From the NCBI RefSeq assembly GCF_048771995.1, contig NC_133032.1:22669501-22733500 (forward strand): DNA of 64,000 nucleotides, written 5' to 3'. Origin of the DNA: Taeniopygia guttata. Taxonomy: Eukaryota; Chordata; Aves; Passeriformes; Estrildidae. The notes beneath the pieces were generated by a model. That model had not been told where the DNA came from. It saw only the letters and a program-made list of their open reading frames with translations, and did not search any database. Both the position numbers and the translations under genes were made by a program. Each line of letters starts with the position of its first letter. Positions within the stretch are counted from its first letter, which is position 1. Below, piece after piece: positions 1 through 12,845 of this stretch.

Positions 1-68
1 AGCACAGCATGCTTAAGTATGCACATCTGCAAAACTCTAAATGTACAATAATTAGAAATAGTACTTAC

Positions 69-3000
69 AGTGGGCAAAGCAACTCCATCTTCTCACAGAG
101 GGACTGAATGTAAACACTGCCAGTCTTACAACTGCGGTAGGCCAAGCAGTCCTCCACTGTAGCCATGCCAATCAGAATATCAGCCTTATCAGGAATGGAA
201 GTCAAAGGACTAGCATCCACCTCAAGCTGTCCAGAAGAGTCTGATTCTACTGCAACAGCCGGATGATGTTCAGAGCCTTGGCAAGCCTGGATGATAAACA
301 CCTTGGGTTTGCCAGCAAGAGAAGGACAATTAGTTCCAGTGAAGCAGGAGACTAAATCGTCAATGTTTACGCACTCATCATCAACACCTTTTATTTTGTA
401 TTTTTCACCATGGGAGAAAATGAAGCAAACAAAACAGTCCATATTTCTATGATCTTTCTTGCTGTATTCTTTAACGGTCTCATATATTTTTTTTCCTTCT
501 AGATCCATGTACTCAGATGTCTCAAACTGAAGCCACTTAAAGACCCTCTTCACAGCCTCTGGGGAAAAAAATCAGAAGGAATTTGTTAAACATAAACAGT
601 GACAAGGAAGATGCTGAAACATCAGTGTCTGTGTAGTAGATCAGATACTAGCAGAAGTGTTCAGATCCTACCAGTAAAATCACCTGACTGGCTCTTAGCC
701 TGCCAGGTCCTATTAGAAAAACCCAAATGCCTAATTTGCCTAATTTTATTATTTTTTTTTAACACAACAGGGTTAAGTATCATGCTGTCTAAAACAAAAA
801 CAGGTTTCAGATTCTGTGTTGTATTGGTATGAATTAGTGAAGTTTACTGTGTTAAAGCAAGCTTTGACTATGCATTGCATAGTAGTCTCGGATGCCTAAG
901 TACAGCACTTGGCAAGTTAAAGTGCCACCTCTTTAGAATGACAAATTCTGCCACTCTTAAATGAAGTAGGTCCCTCATTCTGATGGGATGGTAGATGCAG
1001 CAAGAAGGGAATCAGAGTAACCTGCTCACAAATGCTATGAAGGCTTCTCAGTGGTGAGAAGTGGTGGCCCAATTTTTGTGTGGACAGAGAGGAACTAGCT
1101 AGTAAGAAAGCAGCTTATAAACAGGCCAAATGGAGTTAAAATATCTGTGACATGTCCTTTCAGGAATCTGACTTTACTTTTTTACTTTTGTTTATCTTAA
1201 ATGTGATTGCAGAAATATAGGCTTTAAGGAAAGTTACAGAGCATTTATTTGAGCATTGAAGAAAATTTGAGGACTTAAAATATTTTTCCATGATAGGTAA
1301 GAACTGAAAACAATCAAAAATTGGAAATGTGTAATAATGATCACTTTTTCTCTAGTTGTACATACAACCAATTAAGAAAATGACTTTTTCCTAGAACAAA
1401 AAGTAGATCCTTCTTTAAGCCATCAGCTAAATGTTGGAAGTGACATATTTCCAATTGGCACAATGACTGTCACTCCAGTTTCTGGAGGCCAAGGAGTACC
1501 ATGGACATGATTCTTCTTCACAGCACAGATTAGATAATTGTTTTTGAGAATTATCAGAGAAAAAAACCCAAACCAGTAATTTGATTTAAAAAGTACTTAC
1601 CTCCATCTTGCAATGTTCCCTCTCTATTGTAATGTGGATTTTTAAAAATGTGGTTGTTAAGAATTAAACAGTAACCATGGGGGTTATTTTTCATCTTATA
1701 TATCTTCGCATGCTGCAGAAACAAAGAAAAACCAAACAAAAAACAAACAAACAAAAAAAAACCCCACAAATAAAAAAATCAACCAAAACAGGTAGGAAAG
1801 CAGAGCTAAGCATTCAAAAGAGAAATACACTACATACAGATTGCTGGTCCATCATTATCTAAGCACAAAAGAAAATTGTAAAGGCCAAGAAACAAGAAAG
1901 GAAAAGCCTAAGGATACAATTTAGCTACAGAGGAGAGAAATCTGCATTGTCTCCCTGAACCCCTCCTCCTCTCTCTTAGGTCAGGATATGACTTTAACAT
2001 GGGAGAAAGGATCCAGAAACACAAATTTGTAAATGTTCCTGCACCCCACCATTTCCTCTCAGTGTCCTTGTGAAATTCCAGTGAGGTAGGAGGTTCTGCT
2101 AGTCCCTTCACACCTGTCTAGGAGTATCCTGGCCAGAACTTTAATGTTCCAGTCTCCATTATCATTATGATTGATTTCTTCACTCAACTGCTTGTTCATG
2201 CCTTGCTTAAAAGGTTGCTGACATCCAGGTCCTTACAAAGAAGGCTCGGTCTTCTTTGGAAAACAGGAATTGTTCCAAGGCCTGTCCCTCTATCTTGGCT
2301 GTTCCACCTGCTTAGTGTTATGAATTTTTGCTCCCTCTCCCAGGAGATGGATAAATATTTTAAAGGTACTCTTGAGGTATTTCTCACCTGTTTTGTTGCC
2401 TCCCCCTCTGCTCCTTGTTCCTCTGGATGTGCAGACACACACACAGGATAGCGGACTTCTTCCCTAGAATAATTTTCTAAGAAGGAGAAGATAAACAAAA
2501 CATTTTAAAACCACAGGGATAAATCTTACACTCTGCATATTTCAACACTCAAAAAGCCAGAATAAGGAGTGAGGTGGAGAGGGTTTTCCCATCAGTGAGA
2601 CACCAGCATTTTGTAGAACTGGGCCAAGCTTAGCTTCAGTTTCACAGACTACTGGTTGTGATAGCAGCCATGCAGGGCTTTGCTCCATTGCTTCTCTGCT
2701 CCTCTGCTCTTTTACTGGTAGCAAGATACAGATAATAAATGCTAAATGTGAGTAGTCATCCCAGGCAAGCCATTCACCAGCCCCTCAACTGTGGGATATA
2801 TAAATGAAAGAGGAGATCCACTTTTGTACAATAGTACTTTTGTACAAAATGCTGGTCCATTCACTTCTGAGGCTACTGTCCCTTCTCCAGAGAACTTTAC
2901 TGTGTGAGTGGATGCAAGGATGCAAAATACCAGCATAATGAAAGATCTCCTCAGGGCACTTATTTCAATACAACTTTCTGAAAAAAAGTTAAGAAATCAT

Positions 3001-5731
3001 CAAATCCATGACTCTTAACGAAGGAAACAAAATCACAGTACTCATTTTACAAATTACAAAAACGTTTAAATGAAATTTAATTGTCAGGGCAACAAGCTCT
3101 ACACAACATTATTTTTTTCTACTTACCAAGAGGACAAAATAATAACAATACTACTAGAAAGCCATTCTCCAACACAGGACTTGCTTGGCAATAGTCTCCC
3201 TTGACAATTACCTTCTGTTCTTTAGAGACACCAGCAGAGGACAGCAGCACAAAAACATGCAGGGAGAACTATTTGGTAGCTCCGCAGGGTACTGCAGGGA
3301 GTGTTTAAATGTATCTGAGCAAACATGACCTGAGTTGTTCAGAGGGAAGTTGTTACTGACTGAGACATCCTGTTTCCCAAAGGAACACCCGGCTGTGCTG
3401 CCAGAAAGCACCACCTCAGCTGCAACAGCCGGGATATAATCAAGTCCTTAAAATTTCCCATCTGGTTACAGAAAGTTACACTTTAGCCAAGTGACTGGTT
3501 TTCAGGGCCTTCCCTTTGACTAAGAGCTAGGGGCCTGGTTAAGAGAAGATAGTGCTGACATCTTGCAACACAAGTTTGTCACCGGTCACTTCCTGTCTCT
3601 TGCAGTGACTTGGACGTTATGCTGGTCCAAAACCAGCACTGCACTTTTTCCCAAACAGATAAATTGCATTTAAGACAAAGAGAAGGCAGAAGAAGGCCAC
3701 TTCCAAGAGACAGAACATTATTAAAGGATAGATACAAGAATCCATGATGGGATAATGAAGTAGCAGAAAACTTCAGAAGTCAGAGTTCTCCAGAGCTGTT
3801 CTGCCTGTCCTAGGGTACTATAAGGTCTCTCCCTTATCACTGGACTTCTAAGCTGCCAAGGACGGAGCCATAAAACCCACAAAAGACCCCAGATCTGTTC
3901 TTAAACAGCTTAAATAAATTTACCTTTTTTTTTTTCTTCATAGGCATCAATTTTTTTCTTTATGTCAGCTCTAAATCTCTGTAATATATCTTTCAGCGTT
4001 GTCATGTTATCTTCTTTAATTATCCCTTTTATTTCCATTTCCAGAAAGACCTGCAACATTGACTGGTAAAACAAAAACACATAACCCAAACTCATCCAGT
4101 GACCTTAGATAACCGCAGAATCAGGCAGCTCTGCAACAGGGCAGAAGACAACATCCTCATTCCCAGAGACTGACCAGGTAAAGACCTATTACTTTTTCCT
4201 CCAAAACTCATTAAAGCAAGGGTCAAGATGCAATGCAACTGAATAAACCCATCATCATTAAGGTTAAACCAGGACAATTAGAAAATGCCTATAACTAGGC
4301 TATCCTGCTTTGTTTCAGCAGTACAAAGCACTGATGAGGATAATATAACATCCTGTTGTGCATTTGTGTTTTGATGAAGTGCAGCTAAGTCCTTTAGCTA
4401 TGCCATTTTCCATATTCTGTCACAGAAAAGCTGTTCAGCACTAATTTTGTTTATTAAAGCTCAATTGTCCACCAAGTTGGAGATAAATCAGCTAATTTTC
4501 CTCTATGTGCCACAATACAAATAGGACTTTTCAGGAAGGTTCTTAATAATATCAAGCATTTTTATAACACAGCTCATTACAAATATTAAACTAGCTCACC
4601 CAACCTCTTAATATTCTTGGGGGAAAGTTAACAATATGTTGTTACTCCAAATTATAATAAAGAAGAAAATTTACCCATTGACACACAAAAATTTATGGTT
4701 CAACTCACATTAAAACTCAATTTTCTGTCTCCAAAACATTGTTTTCCTTTAGCAAACATCACTCTTCTTAGGTATAGCATATGTCTTATAAAGACATTTG
4801 TCTTATAAATGCCAAGCAAAGATTTAAGGAAGAGCATAATGGATTTTACAAGAAAATAAGATTAAAGAGACAGATCGTGGAAAGAAAATAGAATCAGGAG
4901 AGCAAAAAAGGCAAAGATACAATAAAAAAAAAAAAAAGGATCCATTCTTTCACACAGCAGCTATTAGTTAACATCACAATTCTTTCAAACTAGATTTTCA
5001 TGAGAGCAGACTGCTTTGTCTTTCCTCCCTTCTTACAAGAACTAGAGGACTCTGAACTAGCCTTGCAAAAAACTTCTCAAGACCACTTTTCATACAGCAT
5101 TTTCCTGGAGCTTGTTTTTTGGTAATTGTTTTTGGAGCAGGAACTTCACACTTCTGACATCTTCTGAAGTCAAGTCCTCTGCAATTCCATACAGCAGTTG
5201 CCTGACAATAAACAATAGAGAGACCTTCAAGAAAGAAGTAAACACCGCAATTAAACATTTGAACTGCAAAATGTAAAACTCACAATGGCAGGAATTGATG
5301 TGTAATAAACACATGTATGCTGGGATATTCAGAAGACAACAGTGCAGACAGAAAAGACAATTGACACGGAACTGTTACACTGTGCATGCTCCTGTGTTTA
5401 CCTGTAAGCTGACACCTGTGCCCTGCCCGGGAGCTGCAGCTCTCTCTCCATCTCCTCGCGGCTGCAGCCCAGGGGGGTACTCAGAAGGTCGATCCGATGG
5501 ATCCGGTAGAGCAGCTCCTTCAGGAAGAACAGGTTCCCTGCCCCGATCATGTCTTTCTCCTGCAGCACTTCAAAGAAGGCCTTGGGCTCATGGATGGCTT
5601 CCAACTTCCTCCTGGGGACATGGTCCAGGCTGAGGAATTTAAGAGCTGACAGTTCCTCTGTCACCAAAGCCTCAGAAACTTCAAAAAGCAGTTTGCGGAA
5701 ATCTGTACTCATCTCACATCAGGATTTGGAT
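69..5731 (-). CDS. CASP8/CASP18: CASP8-family initiator caspase with tandem DEDs (CASP18 or CASP8), partial at left edge
   Basis: Known family role: DED-containing cysteine protease recruited by FADD to death receptors in the cytosol, where it starts apoptosis. Coding exons read on the minus strand: 5712-5402, 5201-5096, 4062-3924, 2476-2388, 1712-1601 and 558-69, all phase-compatible (415 complete codons). The last exon (p10 C-terminus) lies off the window. DED1 is residues 1-100 and ends in GRAQVSAYR, nearly as in human CASP8. DED2 is about 105-185. The caspase domain starts near 216, with Arg245 (REGT), His302 (FSHGE), Cys345 (QACQG) and Arg394 visible. Both CASP8 maturation sites have counterparts (VESD359 and LEVD367). 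The exon holding the ATG starts at 5731, after a clear acceptor. Oddities: Val401 sits where caspases normally have Trp (GSVYIQ). The family is certain, but the choice between CASP8 and its paralogue CASP18 is open. Adjacency to CASP10 and the divergent pocket make me lean slightly to CASP18. Confidence 0.85.
559..1600 (-). other. Intron of the left caspase gene
   Basis: The donor at 1600-1599 (GTAAGT) and the acceptor at 560-559 (CCCCAG) bound it. The joined exons read GTLQDG-EAVKRVF in frame, matching the caspase fold. Nothing else recognisable lies inside. Confidence 0.75.
3212..3419 (-). other. Exon-like open segment inside the left caspase intron
   Basis: It is flanked by a TTGCAG acceptor (3421-3420) and an AGAAG/GTAATT donor (3211-3210). 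It stays open for 68 codons in the frame entered from the DED2 exon. It is 208 nt long, so including it would shift the frame and give a stop a few codons into the next exon. That would leave a DED-only protein. It matches no domain I know. It may be an alternative exon or a chance arrangement. Confidence 0.3.
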
Positions 5732-6989
5732 CTAAACACAAACAGGAGTTGATTTCCTTTGTCAGTAAGACTAGTGCAACAACATGATTATATAAGAGGT
5801 ATCACATCGTGTAGAATAGCCCAAAATAAATACATACAATCAGAAGTATTTCAATAGAGAGAGGCTGGCTTGCTATCATAGCTTTGATGCTTAGCTCCTT
5901 CAGTTTTCTGGATTTAACAAAGGATATGTAACCTCTCACTACTAAGTGACATTAGCAGAGAAAGTGATAAATTATTCTTGCTTCCTATGGTGTGTCTAGA
6001 CAGTGGGAAGTACCAATTTACAGGATGTACAATCCTGGCAGGCAGCTGCTCATTTTCTTTGAGTTTGGGTTTTTTTTGAAGTTTGATACCATTTGGGAGA
6101 AACAGCTACTTGCCAGTCTGAAATATAGACTGTGTAATAAATGAGACTGACAAATTTTACACCGTAACAGGACTGAGAGTCCACATGAGTATAGCTACTC
6201 TAAGCTATCTGGCTTCTCCTTTCTTTTTATACTGCTTCTGGCCAGCATACCCAAAGCACCTCTTCCTGTTTTGGTTTATCTGCATCAAGTAAAACTCTAT
6301 TCCCAGCTCTCAATTAATTTATAACATTAAAAGCAAATACACACCATGTCAACCCTCTTAAAAAGGCCAGAAGAATTCTTATCAAACTATCTCTGTTTCA
6401 TTGAGCATGGAATATCACCTCCCTTCTCCTCCACTTTCTCCATCAGCTTTAGAAATATTAAACTAGGCTTATAGATTCAATTTTTGAGCACAAAGGGAAG
6501 TTAGAAAATACCAAGCCTTCCATCTATCCCCTCTGACACTTAAGGGACCTGCCTCCACTGATGTGACAACCCATGGGCATGTTGGTGTCTGTTATAAACT
6601 CTTGTCAAGCTGAACAAAGACACCGGATGTGTCAGGAGCTCTCATTGTTTGATTGTACATTTTCTTAACTGCGGTGACCAGCCCAATGTTTAAATTCAAA
6701 AGGTATTGGCTAACCTGCCCTTAAATTTATACAATACACTCCCACAAGAGGGGAGGCTAACAAGCCCTTAATTTTGAACTGTACACTTCACAACTCCCAG
6801 AACAAACTCCTCAAAAGGTGCTGGCTCCCGAGCCACAAAAATCTCCACAACAAACTTCAGAATGGAATATGGGGTAAAATATTCTAGCTCTGCAAGCCAA
6901 GAAAGATAAGATAAGCAAAGAAGATCTCAGTCCCTAGATTCTGTGTTGATGCTGCCACATGGATAGTCTGGAGATGGAGAGAGAACATA

Positions 6990-7220
6990 GAGGGCATAAA
7001 GGGGGGAGGGGGTGTGTGCCCAATCTGCCGACCTGTGTCCTGCTGGAGTTACCTGGTGCGTGCCCATTACCTAAATGAGACTTGCGTGTTTTGCCCGCGT
7101 GTGCACAGCCAGCCTTTTCCCTGAAGTGAGCCGGGCTGGGGGATGGAGCACGAGTCTCAGGGTGGAGCAGGAAGCTGACTCAGCACAGCGCTGCCCCACT
7201 GCCTCGGGGGCGGGGGGGTG
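6990..7220 (-). promoter_or_regulatory. GC-rich patch, candidate promoter/first noncoding exon of left caspase
   Basis: This stretch is clearly richer in G and C than its surroundings and includes a GGGGGCGGGGGGG run near 7207-7219. A good minus-strand donor (CACCAG/GTAACT) sits near 7050. It could splice to the acceptor just before the exon carrying the start codon (5733-5732). Promoter function is inferred from position and composition only. Confidence 0.35.
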
Positions 7221-9367
7221 ATCTCCCCTGATCACGCCTCTCCTTAGCAATGCTCAGGATGCTTGAGACAAATCAGCCTACAGCTGGCACTTAAAGGACC
7301 TGTCTCCATTTTCTTCTAATTAGAGACCCGTTTGCCACTTTACTTTCTCTGCCCTAGCTGTCAGACACCTGGGAATCTCTGAAGAAAAGCTATATAAATG
7401 CATTCAGAAGAGGTCTCTTGTCTTATAGACACTGGCAGTGGGAGACAGAAAAGTCGAAAATGAAAAAAGAGCCTTTCCAACTCCTACACTACTGGAATAC
7501 TGCAATCCATTTTACTTATTGCTCCTGCAAATGTTTCAATAACAAGGTAGCCAAGCTGGAAACTGGAAATAATAATTAGCAGACAATTGTATTCTGCTGT
7601 CCTCCAAGGACCACTCTACAGCAAAGGAGCTTTTTGTGGCATGCCCTTGCTCAGCATTGTGTGGGTTAGCAAGAGTGAATGTACAACCGAATCTAGTAAA
7701 TGTACAACTGAATCTTAAACCTTTGCATTTCAACTAAACTGATAAAACAGTGAAACACGTGACACAGCACAAACAATTTGTGTTCTGCCCCAAAATACTG
7801 TTTTCTTTAAATCCACTCAAACCAAACTTTTAAACAGGCAAGAATCCATATTCTTCAGCCCATATAAACCAGTAGTATCTGAATGTACTTAACCTCAATG
7901 ACTACCTGACTTTATATTTCTATAACCACACAGGAAAGAATATTTTTCTTGGTAGGTAGTTATGAAGTTATCTTCTTTCTCACATAAATCATGCCTTTCA
8001 TTTAAGATACAAGAGATACTGCTTATAGAAGTAATTCTTTCTTGTAAAGAGAATTTCATTTTATTTCTCAAAGGCTCTAAGTTTCAAACCCATTAAATAA
8101 TTGCAGTTAGAAGAGATGTGCTACCTATATGTTACATTTAAACCTGTCTGTAATTACAGGGAGCACAATTAAAACAATATAAATATTTAACTGCCACTGT
8201 CTTTTTCTCCCAGTTTGCTAACTTAAAGACACAACTGATAAGAGTAAAAATACTATTAATTGCAATAGTAATTTTAAATCACTTACATGGGAGAACAACT
8301 CTGCAGAAAGTGAGAGAGCCAGTTTCTAAAGTTCCAGGAAAAGTCTGCCTTTTTTACAATACGGTATTGTCACAGACTACCAAGAAATATGTTACAATGG
8401 AATAAAATGCTAATAAAGCAGGAGATCCCTACTTCAGCTACTTCCACTTTCAGAGAACTGATTATTAGAGAACTTGTGAGAAAAAAATGGTAAACAAGCC
8501 ATGAAGTAATCAGGTTTTGCTCTGGAGCATACCTAGTGCTTTCTAGCATAGAGCACAGCTCAAGCACTTTTGCTTTAATATACAAATTCTAATTAAAAAA
8601 CAGTGAGAGATGGCCGAATCTACGTATTTTCATTTAAAATATCTCAGTCCCACTGCCCTGCTGTGTCACCAGATCTGCCATGACTTACCCCCTTTCTCTG
8701 AAGTCCCTCTCCAACTCATCCCAGTTTATTTTTAACAGGAAGATATTTTTAAATTTAGAAAAAAGCCAACTATTAGCACCAAATTCTGTAGCAGCACTCA
8801 GTAAACCCAGGGAAATCAACAACTGAACATTATTCTGAAATTATTTATGTAATATATTTCCCCATTTAGATGAGAATTTGAACATAATTAACTTCTTACA
8901 TATTTGTTCTCTTTAAAGTAAAGGACTTAGCCTTCAATGGAAAGGTTCCCAGCATGCAAGTCACTGGCATTTTCCACACAGCAGGAAATAAAACAGCACT
9001 CAGTATGGCTACCAGACTCTCAGCAGACCCTCATGGCAGCATTATGAAGAGAGTTGGAGTGCTGACATTTGTTAAAATTTTGCAATGAGAACAGTCATGC
9101 ATGGATTTCAACCTATCTATCTTTACAAACTCAAAACTATACCATACCCGTTGATAGAATGAGGCATATAAACTCCTTCCAAAAGGCACACTCTATACTA
9201 CAGATCAGAAAACCTTGTTTCACTGGCAGGAATTACACTATCATCCAAAGGGTGGGAACAGCACAGAGGAACACCACAAGTACTTTCATCTTCAGGTCCA
9301 AAATGTTTGTCTCCACATCATTCCAAGTCTCAGCATCTTTCCCTCTATAATTTTTTCTGTGTCTTAC

Positions 9368-9420
9368 CTGAACCAAGACTTCAGTTGCAGTCCGAAAGAG
9401 GCGCCGTGCCGTGATAAGCA
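9368..9420 (-). other. Candidate 53-nt noncoding exon
   Basis: A T-rich acceptor ending CATAG (9422-9421) and a strong donor TTCAG/GTAAGA (9367-9366) enclose 53 nt that contain several CpGs, unlike the AT-rich flanks. By position it could be an alternative 5' UTR exon of the left caspase. It is open in one frame but resembles no protein I know. Confidence 0.3.
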
Positions 9421-11008
9421 CTATGACAAAAAAATAATGGCTTCTCCTCTCAATCAGCAGCTTGAAGGTCCACCCCTTTGGCACTATTAGTTTCACTTTT
9501 GATTTCTTCCTCTCTCACCCTTCCTGGAAATGTTACTGTTAAATTATTTTCCCCATTTCCCTCGGCTCCCCTGCTCCCTGGTTTCCTCCAGAACCATCCC
9601 ATAGAAAGGGTGATCTTGAGGAAAAAAAACTGCTGCAGCTCCTGCCAGGTCAGCAACTGTAGCGACTGTCGCCTGCACTGGCACAAGGTGGGACACACAG
9701 CTCCTGCACAAAAATGACACGAGGGACAGGATACCAAGAAACTTGATTACCACTTTAATGACCTTGCCAAGATGGCAACTTCTCTGGAAGACTTTTTACG
9801 CTAGTTCCACTTGAATCTGTCTATCCAGGGGCTGCACAAGACACAACACTTCCTTAATTCTGTAGGTGGAGACTGCACACGTGCGTGGGTCTCTATGCTA
9901 CCAGTAAGCCTCAGCAGCAACCAACCACATTTGTTTGTTTGTGTTGTGACCAGTTTCTTTCTGACACAGCTCTGTATCACTGCAGTCACAGGAAAGGTGT
10001 ACAGTGTGGACAGCAAGGACTGATGAATACCTGACTTGTACAAAACCAACCCACTCTCCCCAAGAGTTTCAAACTTCCATCTCATAACACCCTGCAGGAG
10101 ATCACACAGAAATGCTCAAGTTCCAGCCTGCCCTACTTTGGGTTGGTGCTGACAAGTACCACTGCATACACCCAGGTATTACACTGTGCAGCCACATAAA
10201 CACAGCCCTTGACACACAAAAGTGAAATACTCACTAAATAGTCAAAATCAGGGTAGTTTAAACTTTGTTTAAACAAATTTCTTATGAGCAAGGGAGACGT
10301 TACCAGTCTTTCACACTTCACAAGGGTGGATCCTTCCCCCCACAGAACTCAAGGCTCAGTAAGATTACACTCTTCTGACTGCCTTTACCTGCTTATGATT
10401 TCACTGGAGATTACCCAGTGATTACACAGGCAGAAGTTTCTACAGAAAAAGCAAGAGAGCATGATGACATTCCTTGTCTACCAAACCAAAAATGAAAACA
10501 AGATCCCACAAAACAAAGTCAATGGTTACTTCAGACTGATAAAAATGTATTTGCTTCCTAAACACACAAAATGAGTGCATCAAGTCTGAACAATAACTGC
10601 AAGCCAGAAACATCACAATTCCATCCCAATGCTATATATTCCCCTAAGGACAAAACATTTTTCTTATCTGTGGCATAAATGTGACTTCAAGTGTGGCAGC
10701 CACGCTAACTCAGAAGACTTAAAATGCAACAGGTATTAAAATGCAATACCACTTCATTATCATAAAGGGACCATCATGTTTTGGAAAACTGGCTGCATTT
10801 CAATGCTCTGTATGATGCAAAACTCCCCTCCTAAAAATAGTGCAAGCTAGAAATTGCACCCAATAGCACTAGACAGTACTCTTTCCTATCTTCACCTTAA
10901 GGTATTGCTAATCATATAACAATGAATATTTTGATGAAGTTAGTGAAAAACGCTAATCACTTGGTTTTTACAATTTTAAAAGTTTAATAATAATAAAATG
11001 GTTATCCA

Positions 11009-11010
<2 letters not shown>

Positions 11011-11040
<30 letters not shown>

Positions 11041-11063
11041 ATTATTAATAATAATTAATAATT

Positions 11064-11105
<42 letters not shown>
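11011..11105. repeat. AAT trinucleotide microsatellite with internal palindromes
   Basis: About 95 bp of nearly pure TAA/AAT repeats. They are interrupted by ATTATT switches that make the middle self-complementary. It is probably length-variable. Confidence 0.95.
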
Positions 11106-11107
<2 letters not shown>

Positions 11108-12654
11108 ATAACGTTTAGAGTTAGGACAATTACAAGACAATAAAAAGCAAAGAATCACAGACATCCGGATGCTCTCAGACACTAAGTCACGAAAAGCATG
11201 ACTTCTGAACAAAGGAATCACCCTTAAAACAACACACTACTGTATATTCATATATCCTTCATGGTTATGCATATATTCTATTTAAAACAAGAAACTCTGT
11301 CTGTTGTATGTCAACTGTTCCTTTAATCTCCATGGCCTGAAGAAATTTGCTTATTCTGACAAGAAGCCATAAATTCCTCTCCTTTTGAAGATTTAGGTGT
11401 TCTTCGAAGCGAGTATCTCATTCCTAAAAAAACACTTCCCCCACATACATAGACTCTATTTTAACATTACGTTTGAACCTAAAACTATATTTAACACACC
11501 ACTTCAGAGAATTAATACAGCATAACTTTCTAACATTACACATATAAGAGTCATTGTAATATTTGAAAAAAGCCAATCATAAATTATGCATTTTTCATAA
11601 AGTTTAATGTCAGCTTAAACCCTAAAGCAGTTAAAACCTCACTGATTCATGAAGCCCAACAAAGTGCAGGAATCAATCAAAAACAAGGATAAATCCTTAC
11701 CCCAACTGAAAATTTTTATCTCACCAAGCTCTTAAAAAGTATGAATTTAATGCAGTAAACATTAAACAGGAAAGACACAGGCATATGGAATAAGTGTTCA
11801 TAACAAAATAACAGGCATTATTTCAGTTAAATCACAAAATTCTGTCAGCAGCTTAGTCCACAGAAGCCTTCACAAATTGGCTGCATTTTAGATGTTAAAC
11901 CAACAAATTATAATTCAAAAATGTAATGCTTAACAAAGTTAATCTGACTGGTGTATATCACAGCATGCAAATCTTCTACCATAAATTTTCTCAGAAGTGA
12001 TGGGGAAATAACAGTTCACAAGGTTTCACAGAGGGAATAATAAGCAGCATTTTGGCTTTACTCAGTTTTGGAAAACTTCATTGTACATGAAGCTAGCCAT
12101 TTGAGGAAACTGGAAGAAATTGCTGATTTCAGTTGGAAACTGGTTCTTTATTAAGTTAAATGTAATTTTCATTAGAGATTGAAGAAATGCTTTTCCATTT
12201 ACTACCCAAGGCTTTGTCTCTTTATTCCTACTTTTTTCTCTCTATGAACATAGGTAGTGGATTTAGAAACAGGATTTAAAATTTTTAGCCTGCAAAATAA
12301 AACATGATGAGTCTAAACCAGACCATTAACAATCCTGGTTTAAATATGAAAGCTTACATGCAATCCCTATGCTGCGAGGAAAAACCTATAGTATCTGCAG
12401 CCTGTGCAGGTACAAAAATGTTTAACGTGAGTTAAACAGTGTGGTTTTTCCAACACTGATAATTCTGAATATAGAGATGATGTAAATAGCTGGCACATTG
12501 ATTGTTTTAATTGTGTCTCCTCCAGTTTCACAGTCTGTTTGACAAAAAATTTATAAGGCCTTGCATCAAAGCTAACAGATTATCAGGGTTTTGGTTGTCT
12601 TAAAACAGGTAATGTGATGAACTGCATTTAAATGAGATGAAAAAATGATGTGTA

Positions 12655-12845
12655 TTAAAAGCATTGATGTTGCTCTGAAGGAGGAGGGGCCATTGGTATT
12701 GGGAATATAAATTTTCTTCTTAAGGTATATGCTGGTTGGGGCATTTGCTTCTTTTTCCCTGAAGGGCTATCACGTCTGGCCACATCTTCATTAACTTGTG
12801 TAAGAATTGACAAAATATCTTCACCCCTACAGCCAGAAGGAGAGC

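Larger units (their letters stand above)
5732..12654. other. Intergenic: upstream part of left caspase and 3' side of CASP10
   Basis: No coding gene is recognised in these roughly 6.9 kb. The part near 5732-9420 probably holds 5' noncoding exons and the promoter of the left caspase: a GC-richer patch at 6990-7220 and an exon-like unit at 9368-9420. The part near 12654 should be the 3' UTR of CASP10, whose polyadenylation site I could not place. Several open frames at 9069-10085 overlap on both strands and show no family resemblance. Confidence 0.5.

Noticed and set aside
1676-1680. Loss of substrate-binding Arg in the left caspase (PHGYCLI where human CASP8 has PRGYCLI)
   Set aside because: Counting back from the catalytic His shows this is not the S1 Arg. 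The true S1 position is the Arg in REGT (residue 245), which is present. Caspase-3 also lacks Arg at the PxG position.
9215-9753. Cluster of overlapping short frames on both strands
   Set aside because: No shared frame, no family resemblance. Only the 53-nt splice-bounded unit inside was kept as a candidate.
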